Below, piece after piece: positions 40,894 through 49,776 of a stretch of 64,000 bases of DNA. Both the position numbers and the translations under genes were made by a program. The first letter of the stretch is position 1. Each line of letters opens with the position of its first letter. The DNA is from Pseudonocardia sp. MH-G8 (GTDB lineage Bacteria; Actinomycetota; Actinomycetes; Mycobacteriales; Pseudonocardiaceae), in NCBI RefSeq assembly GCF_002262885.1, contig NZ_NKYF01000023.1:62001-126000 (forward strand), in the 5' to 3' direction. The notes beneath the pieces are model-generated. The model searched no databases. It saw only the letters and a list, made by a program, of their open reading frames with translations, and was not told the origin of the DNA.

Positions 40894-42422
40894 CGAGCGG
40901 GACCACCGCGCTGGAAGTGTGGGACGACGGCGTCGGTGTCGACCACCTCTGGACCAACGGCAACCTCGGCGAGGCCGTGCCCGACGTCATGACGCCCGCG
41001 ACGTGGTCGGTCGTCTCGCTGTTCATGTCGCGGGCCATGACCACCTCGGCGGTGCCGGGAGCGCGTGCCTTCGGACGCCTCCAGGGGCGCTTCTACCTGG
41101 ACCTGAGCGTGATCGTCTCGCTCGCGGCGACCTTCGGCGTGCCCCCGCGTCGCGTGCTCGCGGCGATGGAGCCGATCTTCGGGACGGTGCCGCCGGACGT
41201 CGAGGTCCCCCTCGTCGCCCTGCCGAGGGCACGCACCGCGCTCGCGCTCCTGCGCTCGTCGGTCACGGGGGCGCGGCGGGCACGGGCCGCCCGCCGCGCC
41301 CTCGCCACCGTGCTGCCCACGCTGGGGCAACAGTGCACGGACCTGCGCGCGAGGATCACCGCCACCACGGACCCCCACCAGCTCTCCACGATCTGGACGG
41401 CCGAGGTCGAGCCGCTGCTCGCCACCGTGGGCGACCTGATGGACGTGGTGCGGCGCGACGGCAAGGCGCTCGTGAGCGTGCCATCGCGGCTGACCCGGCT
41501 CGTCGGGGCCGCCGACGCGGCCACTCTGACGTCCGGGGGCGAACACCTCGCGAGCCTGGGACCGCTCATCGGGTTGGCGCAGCTGGAGCGCGGCGAGATC
41601 GACCGGGACACCTACGTGCGCGAGTACGGCCACCGCGGCCCGCACGAGTTCGAGCTCTCAGTGCCGCGCCCGGCCGAGGATCTGGACCGTCACCTCGCAC
41701 AGTTGCGCGGCGGCCCGGACCCGCATGCGCTGCTCGCCTCCAGGGAGTCGGCGAGGAGCGCGGCGTGGCAGCGGCTCGTCGACCGGCGGCCGCGGCGGGT
41801 GGAGGGGGCCCGCCGCGGCCTGGCGAGCTGGGCGGACGCGGCCCGGCAGCGGGAGCGCATCCGCTCCGAGAGCATGCGCGTGTTCTGGGTGGCGCGGGAG
41901 TTCGTCCTGCGCGCAGGGGTGCTCACCGGGCTGGGCGAGGAAGCGTTCCTGCTGTCGATCGACGAGCTGCGCCGCGCGCTGGCGGGCTCGCCGGCCGGCG
42001 TGGACCTCGCGGCGCGGCGCGCGACGTACGAGCACTACCGGTCGCTACCCGCCCCGCCGCCGCTCGTGCGGGGCGCCACGGCCGCGAGCGCCCGCCCTGC
42101 CGGCAGCGTGCGGGGCACCGGCGCCTCGGCGGGCGTGGTCACCGGACGGGTGCGCGTGCTTTCCGACGTCGCCGAGGCCGAGGCCCTCCGGGCGGGCGAG
42201 GTGCTGGTCACCGCGGTCACGAACGTCGGGTGGACGCCGCTGTTCCCGCGCGCCGCCGCGATCGTCACCGACGTGGGTGCACAGTTGTCCCACGCCGCGA
42301 TCGTGGCGCGCGAGCTCGGGATCCCGGCGGTGGTCGGGTGCGGGGACGCGACCACGGCCCTGCGCACCGGGGAGCAGGTGCGTGTGGACGGCACCCTCGG
42401 CACGGTGACGCACCTGCCCTGA
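40890..42422 (+). CDS. Stand-alone PEP-utilising/rifampin-phosphotransferase-like enzyme without ATP-grasp
   Basis: The 510-residue protein corresponds to the middle and C-terminal parts of rifampin phosphotransferase: the N-terminal segment VDHLWTNGNLGEAVPDVMTP resembles the antibiotic-binding region, and the C-terminus is the swivelling His domain with GAQLSHAAIVARELGIP, His468 being the phosphate carrier. The ATP-grasp domain that normally charges this histidine is absent, and no separate copy is nearby. It either works with a trans-encoded ATP-binding partner or has a different chemistry. It is coupled to the TetR gene and ends before a palindrome-rich gap. Confidence 0.85.
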   Translation: MTSGTTALEVWDDGVGVDHLWTNGNLGEAVPDVMTPATWSVVSLFMSRAMTTSAVPGARAFGRLQGRFYLDLSVIVSLAATFGVPPRRVLAAMEPIFGTVPPDVEVPLVALPRARTALALLRSSVTGARRARAARRALATVLPTLGQQCTDLRARITATTDPHQLSTIWTAEVEPLLATVGDLMDVVRRDGKALVSVPSRLTRLVGAADAATLTSGGEHLASLGPLIGLAQLERGEIDRDTYVREYGHRGPHEFELSVPRPAEDLDRHLAQLRGGPDPHALLASRESARSAAWQRLVDRRPRRVEGARRGLASWADAARQRERIRSESMRVFWVAREFVLRAGVLTGLGEEAFLLSIDELRRALAGSPAGVDLAARRATYEHYRSLPAPPPLVRGATAASARPAGSVRGTGASAGVVTGRVRVLSDVAEAEALRAGEVLVTAVTNVGWTPLFPRAAAIVTDVGAQLSHAAIVARELGIPAVVGCGDATTALRTGEQVRVDGTLGTVTHLP

Positions 42423-42838
42423 CCTGTTGGAGACGAGCCTCCACCGGGCACGCGGCCCGGTCCGCGGCCGCACTCCTTTCTCCGCTGACGCCCCCTTCTC
42501 CTCCCACGCGCCCCGTCGACGGGGTGCGCGGCACGAATCCGGGGGGGGACCAGACACGGGGCACGTGAGCGACCCCGACCCGGCGTCGCAAGGCGTTGCA
42601 GCTGCACCTCACCGTGGCCGTGCCTCGTAGCCCGGTTCGCGGTGGGCGCGCCGTCCGTTCCCGGAGCGCGGGGAGGCCATGATCAGCGAGAGTGGTGTGA
42701 GAGCGACAGATCTGGCGCCCTCACACCACTCCTGGCGATCATGGCAGCGAGTCGCGGTGCGAGACGTACGTCAGCGCGACCGCGAGGGCCCTGGCGTGCG
42801 ACTCGCGCCGCGGGTGACCAGAGCTTGCGGTCGATCCA
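42423..42838. other. Intergenic region with palindromes between convergent genes
   Basis: No gene was found in these 416 bases. They contain a 14-base palindrome CCCCGTCGACGGGG at 42511-42524 and a large stem at 42676-42745. The outer part is pyrimidine-rich. No tRNA-like fold was recognised. Confidence 0.6.
42676..42745. terminator. Two-step hairpin with GCCATGATC and AGTGGTGTGAG stems
   Basis: GCCATGATC (42676-42684) pairs with 42737-42745. After 6-base internal loops AGTGGTGTGAG (42691-42701) pairs with CTCACACCACT (42720-42730). It lies between the convergent PEP-enzyme gene and the small DUF6191-like gene. Confidence 0.65.
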
Positions 42839-43003
42839 CTAGCTCTCGCTGTCCGGCTCCGGGTCGGGTTCCACCGCGCGCACCTCGACCGTGCGGTTGT
42901 CGAGGTCGATCGGCCCGAGCTGCCACTCCTGCCGGCCGTCGCCCGCCTCGGTCGACTCGTCGCGGATCTTCCGCCCGGGGAACATCTCGCCCAGAACGCC
43001 CAT
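42839..43003 (-). CDS. Small DUF6191-like protein
   Basis: This 54-residue protein reads MGVLGEMFPGRKIRDE at its start and contains GPIDLDNRTVEVR, which matches my memory of the small actinomycete DUF6191 proteins (EMF-PGR-K-DE, then GPIDL). It is acidic at the C-terminus (EPDPEPDSES). The ATG at 43003 is 7 bases after TACCGT on the minus strand, so a leaderless promoter supports it. It is divergent from the FAD oxidoreductase. The function of the family is not known. Confidence 0.7.
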   Translation of the reverse strand: MGVLGEMFPGRKIRDESTEAGDGRQEWQLGPIDLDNRTVEVRAVEPDPEPDSES

Positions 43004-43094
43004 GCCCGCCACGGTACGCGCCGCGTCGTGTCGCACGCCGGGACCGGCGCGACCCGGTCGACGCGGGCCGGGCCCGCCTCTACGGTCGCGTCCG

Positions 43095-44120
43095 ATGGGG
43101 ACCGTCGTCGTGGTGGGTGCCGGGATCATCGGATCGTCCGTGGCGTACCACTGCGCCCGGCTCGGCGCCGAGGTCACGCTCGTGGACAAGACACTGCCCG
43201 GCGCGGGCGCCACGGGCGACTCGTTCGCGTGGATCGGGGCTTCGGACCGGGTGCCCGGGCCTGGCGGGCCGCTGCGCGCGGCGGCCCTGCGGGAGTACCG
43301 GCGGCTCGCGGACGAGGTGCCGGACGTGCGGGTGCGGTGGACCGGATCCCTGTCGTGGGGCGGGGCCGAGCCGGAGAACGTGCGCGAGGCGGGCGCCCGG
43401 CTGCTCGACGCCGACGCCGTCGCCGCCCTGGAGCCGCACCTGCGGCACCCGCCGGAGCGTGCGGTCCACCTCGCCGGAGACGGCGTGGTGGATCCGGTGG
43501 CCACCACCGACGCCCTGGTCGCCGCCGCCGTCGCGCAGGGGGCTCGGACGCTGTTCGCCACCGTGGTGACCGGGCTGCGACGCGCGGGCGGTCAGGTGGT
43601 GGGCGTCGAGACCACGGCGGGTGCTGTCGGTGCCGACGCGGTGGTGCTGGCCGCCGGCGCCGACGTCGCCGTGCTGTGCGCGCCGCTCGGTGTCGCCGTG
43701 CCGGTGGCGTCCTCCCCCGCCCTGCTGCTGCGGCTCACCGGGCCGCCCGACCTGGTCCGGACGGTGATCGCGACACCCGAGGTGGAGATCCGCGCCGGAC
43801 GTGACGGCGAGCTGCTCGCCCCCCTCGCGCACACGGGGGAGACGACCGCGACCGCCCTCGCCCGTTCCGCGGAACGGGCGCGCGGCCGGATCGCCGCGAT
43901 GTTCCACAGCGGCGAGGATGTGCGGCTGCGCAGCGTGCGGGTCGGGGCGCGCCCGATGCCGGTGGGCGGGCATCCGCTGATCGGACCGCTGGTCCCCGGC
44001 GCGTACCTGGCGGTCATGCACTCGGGCGTCACGCTCGCGCCCGTCGCAGGGCGGCTCGTCGCCGAGGAGGTCGTGCACGGCGTGGAGGCGCCCGAGCTGC
44101 ACGGCTGCCGGCCCGGCTGA
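43095..44120 (+). CDS. FAD-dependent oxidoreductase of the DAO family
   Basis: The 341-residue flavoprotein opens with the dinucleotide-binding motif VVVGAGIIGSSVAYHCARLG, and later has AVVLAAGADVAVL and the C-terminal FAD contact GGHPLIGPLVPGAYLAVMHSG. The DAO family oxidises amines or amino acids such as glycine, sarcosine and D-amino acids, giving imines and H2O2. The ATG at 43095 follows TACGGT by eight bases. It converges with a zinc alcohol dehydrogenase at a gap of 21 bases. The exact substrate is unknown. Confidence 0.88.
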   Translation: MGTVVVVGAGIIGSSVAYHCARLGAEVTLVDKTLPGAGATGDSFAWIGASDRVPGPGGPLRAAALREYRRLADEVPDVRVRWTGSLSWGGAEPENVREAGARLLDADAVAALEPHLRHPPERAVHLAGDGVVDPVATTDALVAAAVAQGARTLFATVVTGLRRAGGQVVGVETTAGAVGADAVVLAAGADVAVLCAPLGVAVPVASSPALLLRLTGPPDLVRTVIATPEVEIRAGRDGELLAPLAHTGETTATALARSAERARGRIAAMFHSGEDVRLRSVRVGARPMPVGGHPLIGPLVPGAYLAVMHSGVTLAPVAGRLVAEEVVHGVEAPELHGCRPG

Positions 44121-44141
44121 ATGCCACCAGGGTGTGGCCGG

Positions 44142-45179
44142 TCAGCGGTCGAGCGCCACCACCGTCATCCCCGGGTGTGTCGGGCCGTCCATCGCCGCGA
44201 GGGCGGCGCCGGCCTCCTCCAGCGGAACGACCCGGCCCACCAGCGCCGCCGGGTCGAGCCCGGCCGTCGCGAGGAGGTCCAGCAGCGCGGGGTACTCGTG
44301 CGCGGCGATGCCGTGCGAACCGTGCAACGACAGCTCCCACGCGAGCACGCGGTCCATCGGCAACGGCGGGGCGGCATCCGCGCCGAGTAGCAGGCCCACC
44401 TGGACGTGCCGGCCGCGGCGGCGCAGCGAGAGCACCGAACTCGCGGCGGTGGCGGGTGAGCCCAGCGCGTCGATCGAGACGTGGGCGCCGCCACCGGTGA
44501 TCCCGTGAACGGCGGCGGCGACGTCCGCGGTCGTGGCGTCGACGACGGCCTCCGCGCCGCGTGCGCGGGCCAGCGCGAGCGCCTCGGTGGAGACGTCGAC
44601 CGCCACCACCCGGGCGCCCAGCGCCGTCGCGAGCAGCACGGCCGAGAGCCCGACACCACCGCAGCCGTGCACGGCGAGCCACTCCCCGGCAGCGACCCGT
44701 CCGTGGGCGGTGAGGGCCCGGTAGGCGGTGCCCACGCGGCACCCCAACCCCGCCGCCGCGACGAACGACAGCGCGTCCGGCAGGCGGACGAGGTTGACGT
44801 CCGCGGCCCGGACCAGCGTCTGCTCGGCGAACGACCCGTGGTGGGTGAAGCCGGGCTGGGTCTGGTCCGGGCAGACCTGCGGATCCCCGGCGCGGCAGAC
44901 GGCGCACACCCCACATCCGCAGACGAAGGGCGCCGTGACGCGCTCGCCGGGCCGGAACGCGCGCACGTCGGCACCGATCCGGGCGACGACGCCGGCGAAC
45001 TCGTGCCCCGGCACGTGCGGCAGCGCCACGGGGTCGTGCCCGCGCCACGCGTGCCAGTCGGACCGGCAGACGCCGGTCGCGCGCACGTCGACCACCACGG
45101 CGTCCGGCGGGCACTCCGGCTCCGGCAGCTGCCGGACGGCGAGCGGCCCGCCGACGGTGTCGAAGACGACGGCGCGCAC
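44142..45179 (-). CDS. Zinc-dependent alcohol dehydrogenase (MDR family)
   Basis: The 345-residue MDR protein has the catalytic zinc ligands in GVCRSDWH and GHE (PGHEFAG), the structural zinc cluster with four cysteines (CGCGVCAVCRAGDPQVC) and the Rossmann motif GCGGVGLSAV. It should oxidise alcohols with NAD(P). The start is the GTG at 45179 and has no obvious ribosome site or nearby hexamer. Its upstream gap to fbiC holds an inverted repeat. Confidence 0.92.
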   Translation of the reverse strand: MRAVVFDTVGGPLAVRQLPEPECPPDAVVVDVRATGVCRSDWHAWRGHDPVALPHVPGHEFAGVVARIGADVRAFRPGERVTAPFVCGCGVCAVCRAGDPQVCPDQTQPGFTHHGSFAEQTLVRAADVNLVRLPDALSFVAAAGLGCRVGTAYRALTAHGRVAAGEWLAVHGCGGVGLSAVLLATALGARVVAVDVSTEALALARARGAEAVVDATTADVAAAVHGITGGGAHVSIDALGSPATAASSVLSLRRRGRHVQVGLLLGADAAPPLPMDRVLAWELSLHGSHGIAAHEYPALLDLLATAGLDPAALVGRVVPLEEAGAALAAMDGPTHPGMTVVALDR

Positions 45180-45241
45180 TCAGCACACCCCGCGCGGATC
45201 GAGGCCCGGGCAGGAGAGGCTCCTCGGCCCACGAACGGCGA

Positions 45242-45373
45242 TGATCGCTGCGACCCGCACGTCACGGTCGTCGTTCCGGCGCCGCGGCCCGCCCCGGACG
45301 ACGCCGGCGTGATCGCCGCGAGACGCACAGGATCGCGGCCCGGACCGCGGTGGCGTACGGCTCGCAGCGATCA
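45242..45373. repeat. Long-range inverted repeat downstream of fbiC
   Basis: TGATCGCTGCG (45242-45252) is complementary to CGCAGCGATCA (45363-45373), 110 bases apart, and GTGATCGCCGCG occurs between them. The gap lies after the fbiC stop and before the alcohol dehydrogenase gene, both on the minus strand. It may act as a terminator. Confidence 0.45.
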
Positions 45374-47950
45374 CGCGGGGGCGAGCGGCAGCAGCCGCGG
45401 GCCCGGACGCTGTGCCGGCACGAGGCGTTCCACCGGCTCGCGGTAGGTGGTGCTGCGCTGGCGCACCGGGCGGCCTGCCGCCGTCGCGATCGACGCCAGC
45501 TCCGTGACCGTGCGGGCCGAGCCGTTCTCCGACCCGGCCATCCGGCTGATCGTCTCCTCCATCAGCGTGCCGCCCATGTCGTCGGCGCCGCCGCGCAGGA
45601 TGTCGGCGGCGAGGTCGTCGCCGAGCTTCACCCACGAGCACTGGACGTGGTCGATCCGGCCGTGCAGGGCGAGCCGGGCGAAGGCGTGCACGGCCCGGTT
45701 GTCCCGCGCCGTGGGGCCGGGGCGGGCGATGCCCGCGAGGTAGATCGGCGCGTTGTGGTGCACGAACGGCAGCGGGACGAACTCGGTGAACCCGCCGGTC
45801 TCGTCCTGCAGCGCGGCGAGGGTGCGCAGGTGGCCCAGCCAGTGCCGCGGCTCGTCGACGTGCCCGTACATCATCGTGGACGACGACGGGACGCCGAGCC
45901 GGTGCGCGGTGCCCACGACCTCCAGCCACTGCGCGGCGGGCAGCTTGCCCTTGGTGAGGACCCAGCGCACCTCGTCGTCGAGGATCTCCGCGGCGGTGCC
46001 CGGGATCGAGCCGAGCCCGGCGTCGCGCAGCTCGGTGAGCCATTCCTCGATCGACACGCCCGCCTTCGCGGCCGCGGAGACGATCTCCATCGGCGAGAAC
46101 GCGTGGACGTGCATGCCGGGCACGGCGGCCTTCACCGCGCGCACGAGGTCGGCGTAGAAGGTGACCGGCAGCTGCGGGTCGATCCCGCCCTGCATGCACA
46201 CCTCGGTGGCGCCGGCCTCGGCCGCCTCGACGGCGCGGGCCGCGACCTCGTCGAGCGAGAGCCGGAACGCGTCGGTGTCGCGCTCGCGCTGCGCGAAGGC
46301 GCAGAACCGGCACCCCACGTAGCAGACGTTCGAGAAGTTGATGTTGCGGTTGACGACGTAGGTGACCTCGTCGCCCACGACGTCGGCACGCACCGCGTCG
46401 GCGAGGCGGGCGAGCTCCTCGAGGGCGTCACCGGAGCAGGTCAGCGCCGCCATGGCGGCCGCCTCGTGCGCCGGGTCGAGCAGCGCCGCCGGGTCGGACG
46501 CGGCCAGGTCCAGCCCGGCGCGGACGTCGGAGTCCAACCGCTGCGGGGCCGAGCGCTGCGTGCCGGCCAGCTCCTCGGCGACCGCGTCCCAGTCGCCGTA
46601 CACGGAGGCGAAGTCGCCGCGGCGGTCGTCCGTGCGCCCCTCGGTGTCGATCGCGGTGTGCAGGTCGGTGCGCCCGGACGAGGCGAAACCGCCGTCCGGC
46701 TCCTGCCACGGCCGCCCGATCACCTCGGCGCTCTCGTCGGCGAGCCCGGTCTCCGGGTCGGCGAGCGCCGCGACGTGGGCGTGCAGCCGGGAGTCGATCC
46801 ACGGCGACCCGGCCAGGACGTACTTCGGGTAGGCCGCGAGCCGCTCGCGGATGCGGAACCCGGCGGCCGCCGAGCGCGTGGCCAGCTCGTCGATCGCCGG
46901 CCACGGCAGCTCCGGACTGACGTGGTCGGCCGTGACGGGTGAGACGCCGCCCCAGTCGTCGATGCCGGCCCGGAGCATGAGCGAGAACTCCTCGCCGATC
47001 AGGTTCGGCGGGGCCTGGATGCGCATCTTGGGCCCGAGCACGAGCCGCGCGACCGCGATCGTGGCCGCCAGGTCGTGCACATCGGCATCCGGGTCGTTCG
47101 CCATCGCCGTGTCCGGCTTGGCCCGGAAGTTCTGGATGATCGCTTCCTGGACGTGCCCGTGCGCCCGCGCGGCGGACCGGATCGCGAACAGCGACTCCGC
47201 GCGCTCGGTGCGGTTCTCGCCGATCCCGATCAGGATCCCGGTCGTGTACGGGACGCCCACGCGCCCGGCGTCCGTGATCGCCCGCAGCCGCACCGCGGGG
47301 TCCTTGTCCGGGCTGCCGTAGTGCGGCCCGCCGGGCTCGCTCCACAGCCGCTCGGCCGTGGTCTCCAGCATCATCCCCATGCTCGCGGCCACCGGCTTGA
47401 GCCGCGTGAGCTCGGCCCACGACAGCACGCCGGGGTTGAGGTGCGGCAGCAGGCCGGTCTCCTCCAGCACCGCGATCGCCGACGCGCGCACGTAGTCCAG
47501 CGTGGAGTCGTACCCGCGCGCCTCCAGCCACTCCCGGGCCGCGGGCCAGCGCTCCTCCGGACGGTCCCCGAGGGTGAACAGCGCCTCCTTGCACCCGGCG
47601 TCGGCACCGGCGCGGGCGATCTCCAGCACCTCGTCGCGCTCGAGGAACGCGGCGGGCAGCCGGTGCGGCACCGTGGCGAACGTGCAGTAGTGGCAGCGGT
47701 CGCGACACAGCCGGGTGAGCGGGATGAACACGTTCTTCGAGTACGTGACGACGCCCGGGCGCCCTTCGGCGACCAGCCCGGCGTCACGCACCCGGGACGC
47801 CACGGTGAGCAACTCGTCCAGTGCGTCACCGCGGGCGGCGAGCAGCACGGACGCCTCGGTGACATCCAGCGTGACGCCGTCGCGGGCCCGTCGCAGCGCC
47901 CGGCGCAGCGCGGCATCGCTCGGTGCGGGCTCGGGGAGCACATCGGCCAT
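45371..47950 (-). CDS. fbiC: FO synthase (CofG+CofH fusion)
   Basis: FbiC makes the deazaflavin FO, the chromophore of coenzyme F420, from tyrosine and a pyrimidine precursor. The 859-residue protein contains two radical-SAM domains. The N-terminal CofG part has Cys82, Cys86 and Cys89 (CRDRCHYC), and the C-terminal CofH part has Cys543, Cys547 and Cys550 (CYVGCRFC). This fused form is typical of actinobacteria. The ATG at 47950 is 7 bases after TACTGT, so the message is probably leaderless. It shows that the host makes F420, which may serve flavin-like enzymes in the window. Confidence 0.97.
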   Translation of the reverse strand: MADVLPEPAPSDAALRRALRRARDGVTLDVTEASVLLAARGDALDELLTVASRVRDAGLVAEGRPGVVTYSKNVFIPLTRLCRDRCHYCTFATVPHRLPAAFLERDEVLEIARAGADAGCKEALFTLGDRPEERWPAAREWLEARGYDSTLDYVRASAIAVLEETGLLPHLNPGVLSWAELTRLKPVAASMGMMLETTAERLWSEPGGPHYGSPDKDPAVRLRAITDAGRVGVPYTTGILIGIGENRTERAESLFAIRSAARAHGHVQEAIIQNFRAKPDTAMANDPDADVHDLAATIAVARLVLGPKMRIQAPPNLIGEEFSLMLRAGIDDWGGVSPVTADHVSPELPWPAIDELATRSAAAGFRIRERLAAYPKYVLAGSPWIDSRLHAHVAALADPETGLADESAEVIGRPWQEPDGGFASSGRTDLHTAIDTEGRTDDRRGDFASVYGDWDAVAEELAGTQRSAPQRLDSDVRAGLDLAASDPAALLDPAHEAAAMAALTCSGDALEELARLADAVRADVVGDEVTYVVNRNINFSNVCYVGCRFCAFAQRERDTDAFRLSLDEVAARAVEAAEAGATEVCMQGGIDPQLPVTFYADLVRAVKAAVPGMHVHAFSPMEIVSAAAKAGVSIEEWLTELRDAGLGSIPGTAAEILDDEVRWVLTKGKLPAAQWLEVVGTAHRLGVPSSSTMMYGHVDEPRHWLGHLRTLAALQDETGGFTEFVPLPFVHHNAPIYLAGIARPGPTARDNRAVHAFARLALHGRIDHVQCSWVKLGDDLAADILRGGADDMGGTLMEETISRMAGSENGSARTVTELASIATAAGRPVRQRSTTYREPVERLVPAQRPGPRLLPLAPA

Positions 47951-48037
47951 GGAGCTGACAGTAGGTCGGCGAGCTGCCCCGGTCGACCGCTCCCCCGAAC
48001 GGTTCAGATCACAGGAGGCAGCGGGAATAGCGTGCGG

Positions 48038-49078
48038 TCACGCCAGCGCGCCGGCGAGCTGCCCCGCCAGCGCGTCGATCACCGTCGGCAGGCTCAGCAC
48101 GGTGCCCCAGGTCCACGCGGCGGAGACCAGCGGGTCGTCCACGAAGACCGCTCGGCCGTCGCGCACCACCTGCAGCTGGGAGTACAGCGGCGCGGCCTCG
48201 ACCTGGGCGCGCACCTCGGGGCTGAAGCCGGTGTTCCAGATCAGCACGTCGCGGTCCAGCAGGGCCATCCGCTCGTCGCTGAGGGTCCCGCCGTCCAGCT
48301 CGCCTGCGACCTCGACGATCTCCGGCGGGATCGTGAACCCGAGCGCGGTGACCAGCTGCGAGCGCGGGTCACCCGGGGAGCGGACGAACGACGAACCCGG
48401 CTCGAACCGCTCCGCGACGACGGCGGTGCGGCCCGCGAACTCCGGGTGGGCCGCCCGCGTCGCGGCCAGCTGCGCGTCGATGCCGGCGATCAGTTCCTCG
48501 GCCCGCTCCGGTGCACCCAGCGCGCGACCGGCGAGGCGCGTGTACTCCTGCCACGGCGCACCCCACTCGGGGTAGCCGGCCGGCGGGCCGACCGTCGGCG
48601 CGATCCGCGACAGCGTCTGGAACTGGGTGTCGTCCATAGAGGTGTAGAGCCCGACGATCAGGTCCGGGGCGAGGGCGGCGATCTCCTCGTACCGGTAGTC
48701 GGGGGTGCCGGTGAACGCGCCCCGGTTCAGCACCGCCGGCTGCGCGTCCCCGAGCTCGTCCTGCGCCCACGGCCAGGTGGCGTGGGGGTGGTCGCCGTAC
48801 CAGTCGGTGACGGCCACCGGACGGACGCCCATCGCGAGCACCGGGTCCTGGTCGCTGAAGCCCACGGTGACCACACGCTGCGGGGCGCTCGCGATCTCGG
48901 TGGCGCCCTTGCTGTGCTCGACCGTGAGCGGGAACGCACCCGGGGCACCGGGCGCGGGGGGCGGTGCGGTGGTGGACCCACCGCCACCGCCACCGCACGC
49001 CGAGAGCAGCCCCAGCGCACCCGCGCCGACGAGCAGCCGGCGCCGGCTGAGGGATCCGACGGGATCTGCGGCGGACAC
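48038..49078 (-). CDS. Iron-siderophore ABC transporter substrate-binding lipoprotein
   Basis: The 346-residue protein is a FepB/FecB-type receptor. It has a twin-arginine-like lipoprotein signal (SRRRLLVGAGALGLLSAC with lipid Cys about 28), a glycine-rich linker, then RVVTVGFSDQDPVLAMGV and DLIVGLYTSMDDTQFQTL typical of class III binding proteins. No permease or ATPase gene adjoins it, so those parts are encoded elsewhere. The GTG at 49078 follows a GGAGG site. An IdeR/DmdR-like iron box lies 27 bases upstream and argues for iron control. Confidence 0.92.
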   Translation of the reverse strand: MSAADPVGSLSRRRLLVGAGALGLLSACGGGGGGSTTAPPPAPGAPGAFPLTVEHSKGATEIASAPQRVVTVGFSDQDPVLAMGVRPVAVTDWYGDHPHATWPWAQDELGDAQPAVLNRGAFTGTPDYRYEEIAALAPDLIVGLYTSMDDTQFQTLSRIAPTVGPPAGYPEWGAPWQEYTRLAGRALGAPERAEELIAGIDAQLAATRAAHPEFAGRTAVVAERFEPGSSFVRSPGDPRSQLVTALGFTIPPEIVEVAGELDGGTLSDERMALLDRDVLIWNTGFSPEVRAQVEAAPLYSQLQVVRDGRAVFVDDPLVSAAWTWGTVLSLPTVIDALAGQLAGALA

Positions 49079-49104
49079 GGGGCCTCCAGGTGATCGCGGG
49101 AACC

Positions 49105-49123
49105 TGAGGCTAGCCTGGCCTTA
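49105..49123 (-). promoter_or_regulatory. IdeR/DmdR-like iron box
   Basis: On the minus strand TAAGGCCAGGCTAGCCTCA matches the 19-base consensus TTAGGTTAGGCTAACCTAA at 14 positions, including the core AGGCTA-CCT. It lies just upstream of the iron-siderophore receptor gene, where iron-loaded repressor would block transcription. Confidence 0.7.
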
Positions 49124-49166
49124 ACCGCGTATCGCAGCCGGGAACGTGGCCGGCGAGTCCTCCCGA

Positions 49167-49652
49167 TCAGCTCATCGCGTGGGCGAACATGCCGGGCTCG
49201 TAGGAACCCCCCTGGTTGCGCACGATCACGTTGAGCCGGTTGGCGGCGTTGATCATGGCGACCAGGCAGACCAGCGCGGCGATCTGGTCGTCGTCGTAGT
49301 GCTTGCGCACCTCGGCCCAGGTCTCGTCGGACACGCCGGGGTGGGCGTCGGCGAGCCGGGTGCCCTCCTCGGCGAGCGCCAGTGCGGCCCGCTCGGCCTC
49401 GGTGTACACGGTCGACTCGCGCCACGCGGCGACCAGGTGCAGCCGGACCGCGGTCTCCCCGGCGGCCGCGGCCTCCTTGGTGTGCATGTCGAGGCACGGG
49501 CCGCAGCCGTTGATCTGGCTGGCGCGCAGCGACACCAGCTCCTGCGTGGCCTTCGGCAGCGACGTCTCCTGGATCGCGTGGCCGAGACCCGCGAACCGCT
49601 TGGCGATCTTGACGCCGGTCCCGTTGGCCATCAGGTTGATACGGGGTTCCAT
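49167..49652 (-). CDS. AhpD-like carboxymuconolactone decarboxylase-family protein, copy 1
   Basis: The 161-residue protein has the AhpD active-site pattern QINGCGPCLDMH with the Cys-x-x-Cys pair and nearby histidine, plus AERAALALAEEGTRL. The family works as alkylhydroperoxidase or disulphide-linked peroxide/electrophile defence. The ATG at 49652 follows GAGGACG. A TGTCACA-N16-CATC promoter precedes it (minus strand), and the divergent gene is an ECF41 sigma factor, so this is a classic ECF41 target. A closely similar paralogue lies at 58020-58508. Confidence 0.9.
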   Translation of the reverse strand: MEPRINLMANGTGVKIAKRFAGLGHAIQETSLPKATQELVSLRASQINGCGPCLDMHTKEAAAAGETAVRLHLVAAWRESTVYTEAERAALALAEEGTRLADAHPGVSDETWAEVRKHYDDDQIAALVCLVAMINAANRLNVIVRNQGGSYEPGMFAHAMS

Positions 49653-49703
49653 CAGGTCGTCCTCACTCGTGGTGTGTCGTGGTGCTGCATCGGACGACCA
49701 CGA

Positions 49704-49730
49704 GATGCCGGCCGCTGGGCTCCTGTGACA
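49704..49730 (-). promoter_or_regulatory. ECF41-type promoter of AhpD copy 1
   Basis: On the minus strand TGTCACA (49724-49730) and CATC (49704-49707) are separated by 16 bases. The same elements and spacing precede AhpD copy 2. Downstream a 19-base segment (49657-49675) is identical in both leaders. Confidence 0.7.
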
Positions 49731-49776
49731 GCACGGTCGCGTGCCCTGCGTCACAGCATGTGTCCGAGCCCTTCGA

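Noticed and set aside
42423..42675. A possible tRNA or other RNA gene in the long gap
   Set aside because: No cloverleaf arms, anticodon loop or CCA-compatible end could be found.
45371..47950. Two separate genes cofG and cofH
   Set aside because: Both radical-SAM clusters are in one uninterrupted frame with no internal stop, the usual FbiC arrangement.
49748..49757. Another ECF41 promoter at GCGTCACAGC
   Set aside because: The -35 differs (CGTCACA) and no CGTC or CATC lies 16 bases downstream; the better match is at 49777.
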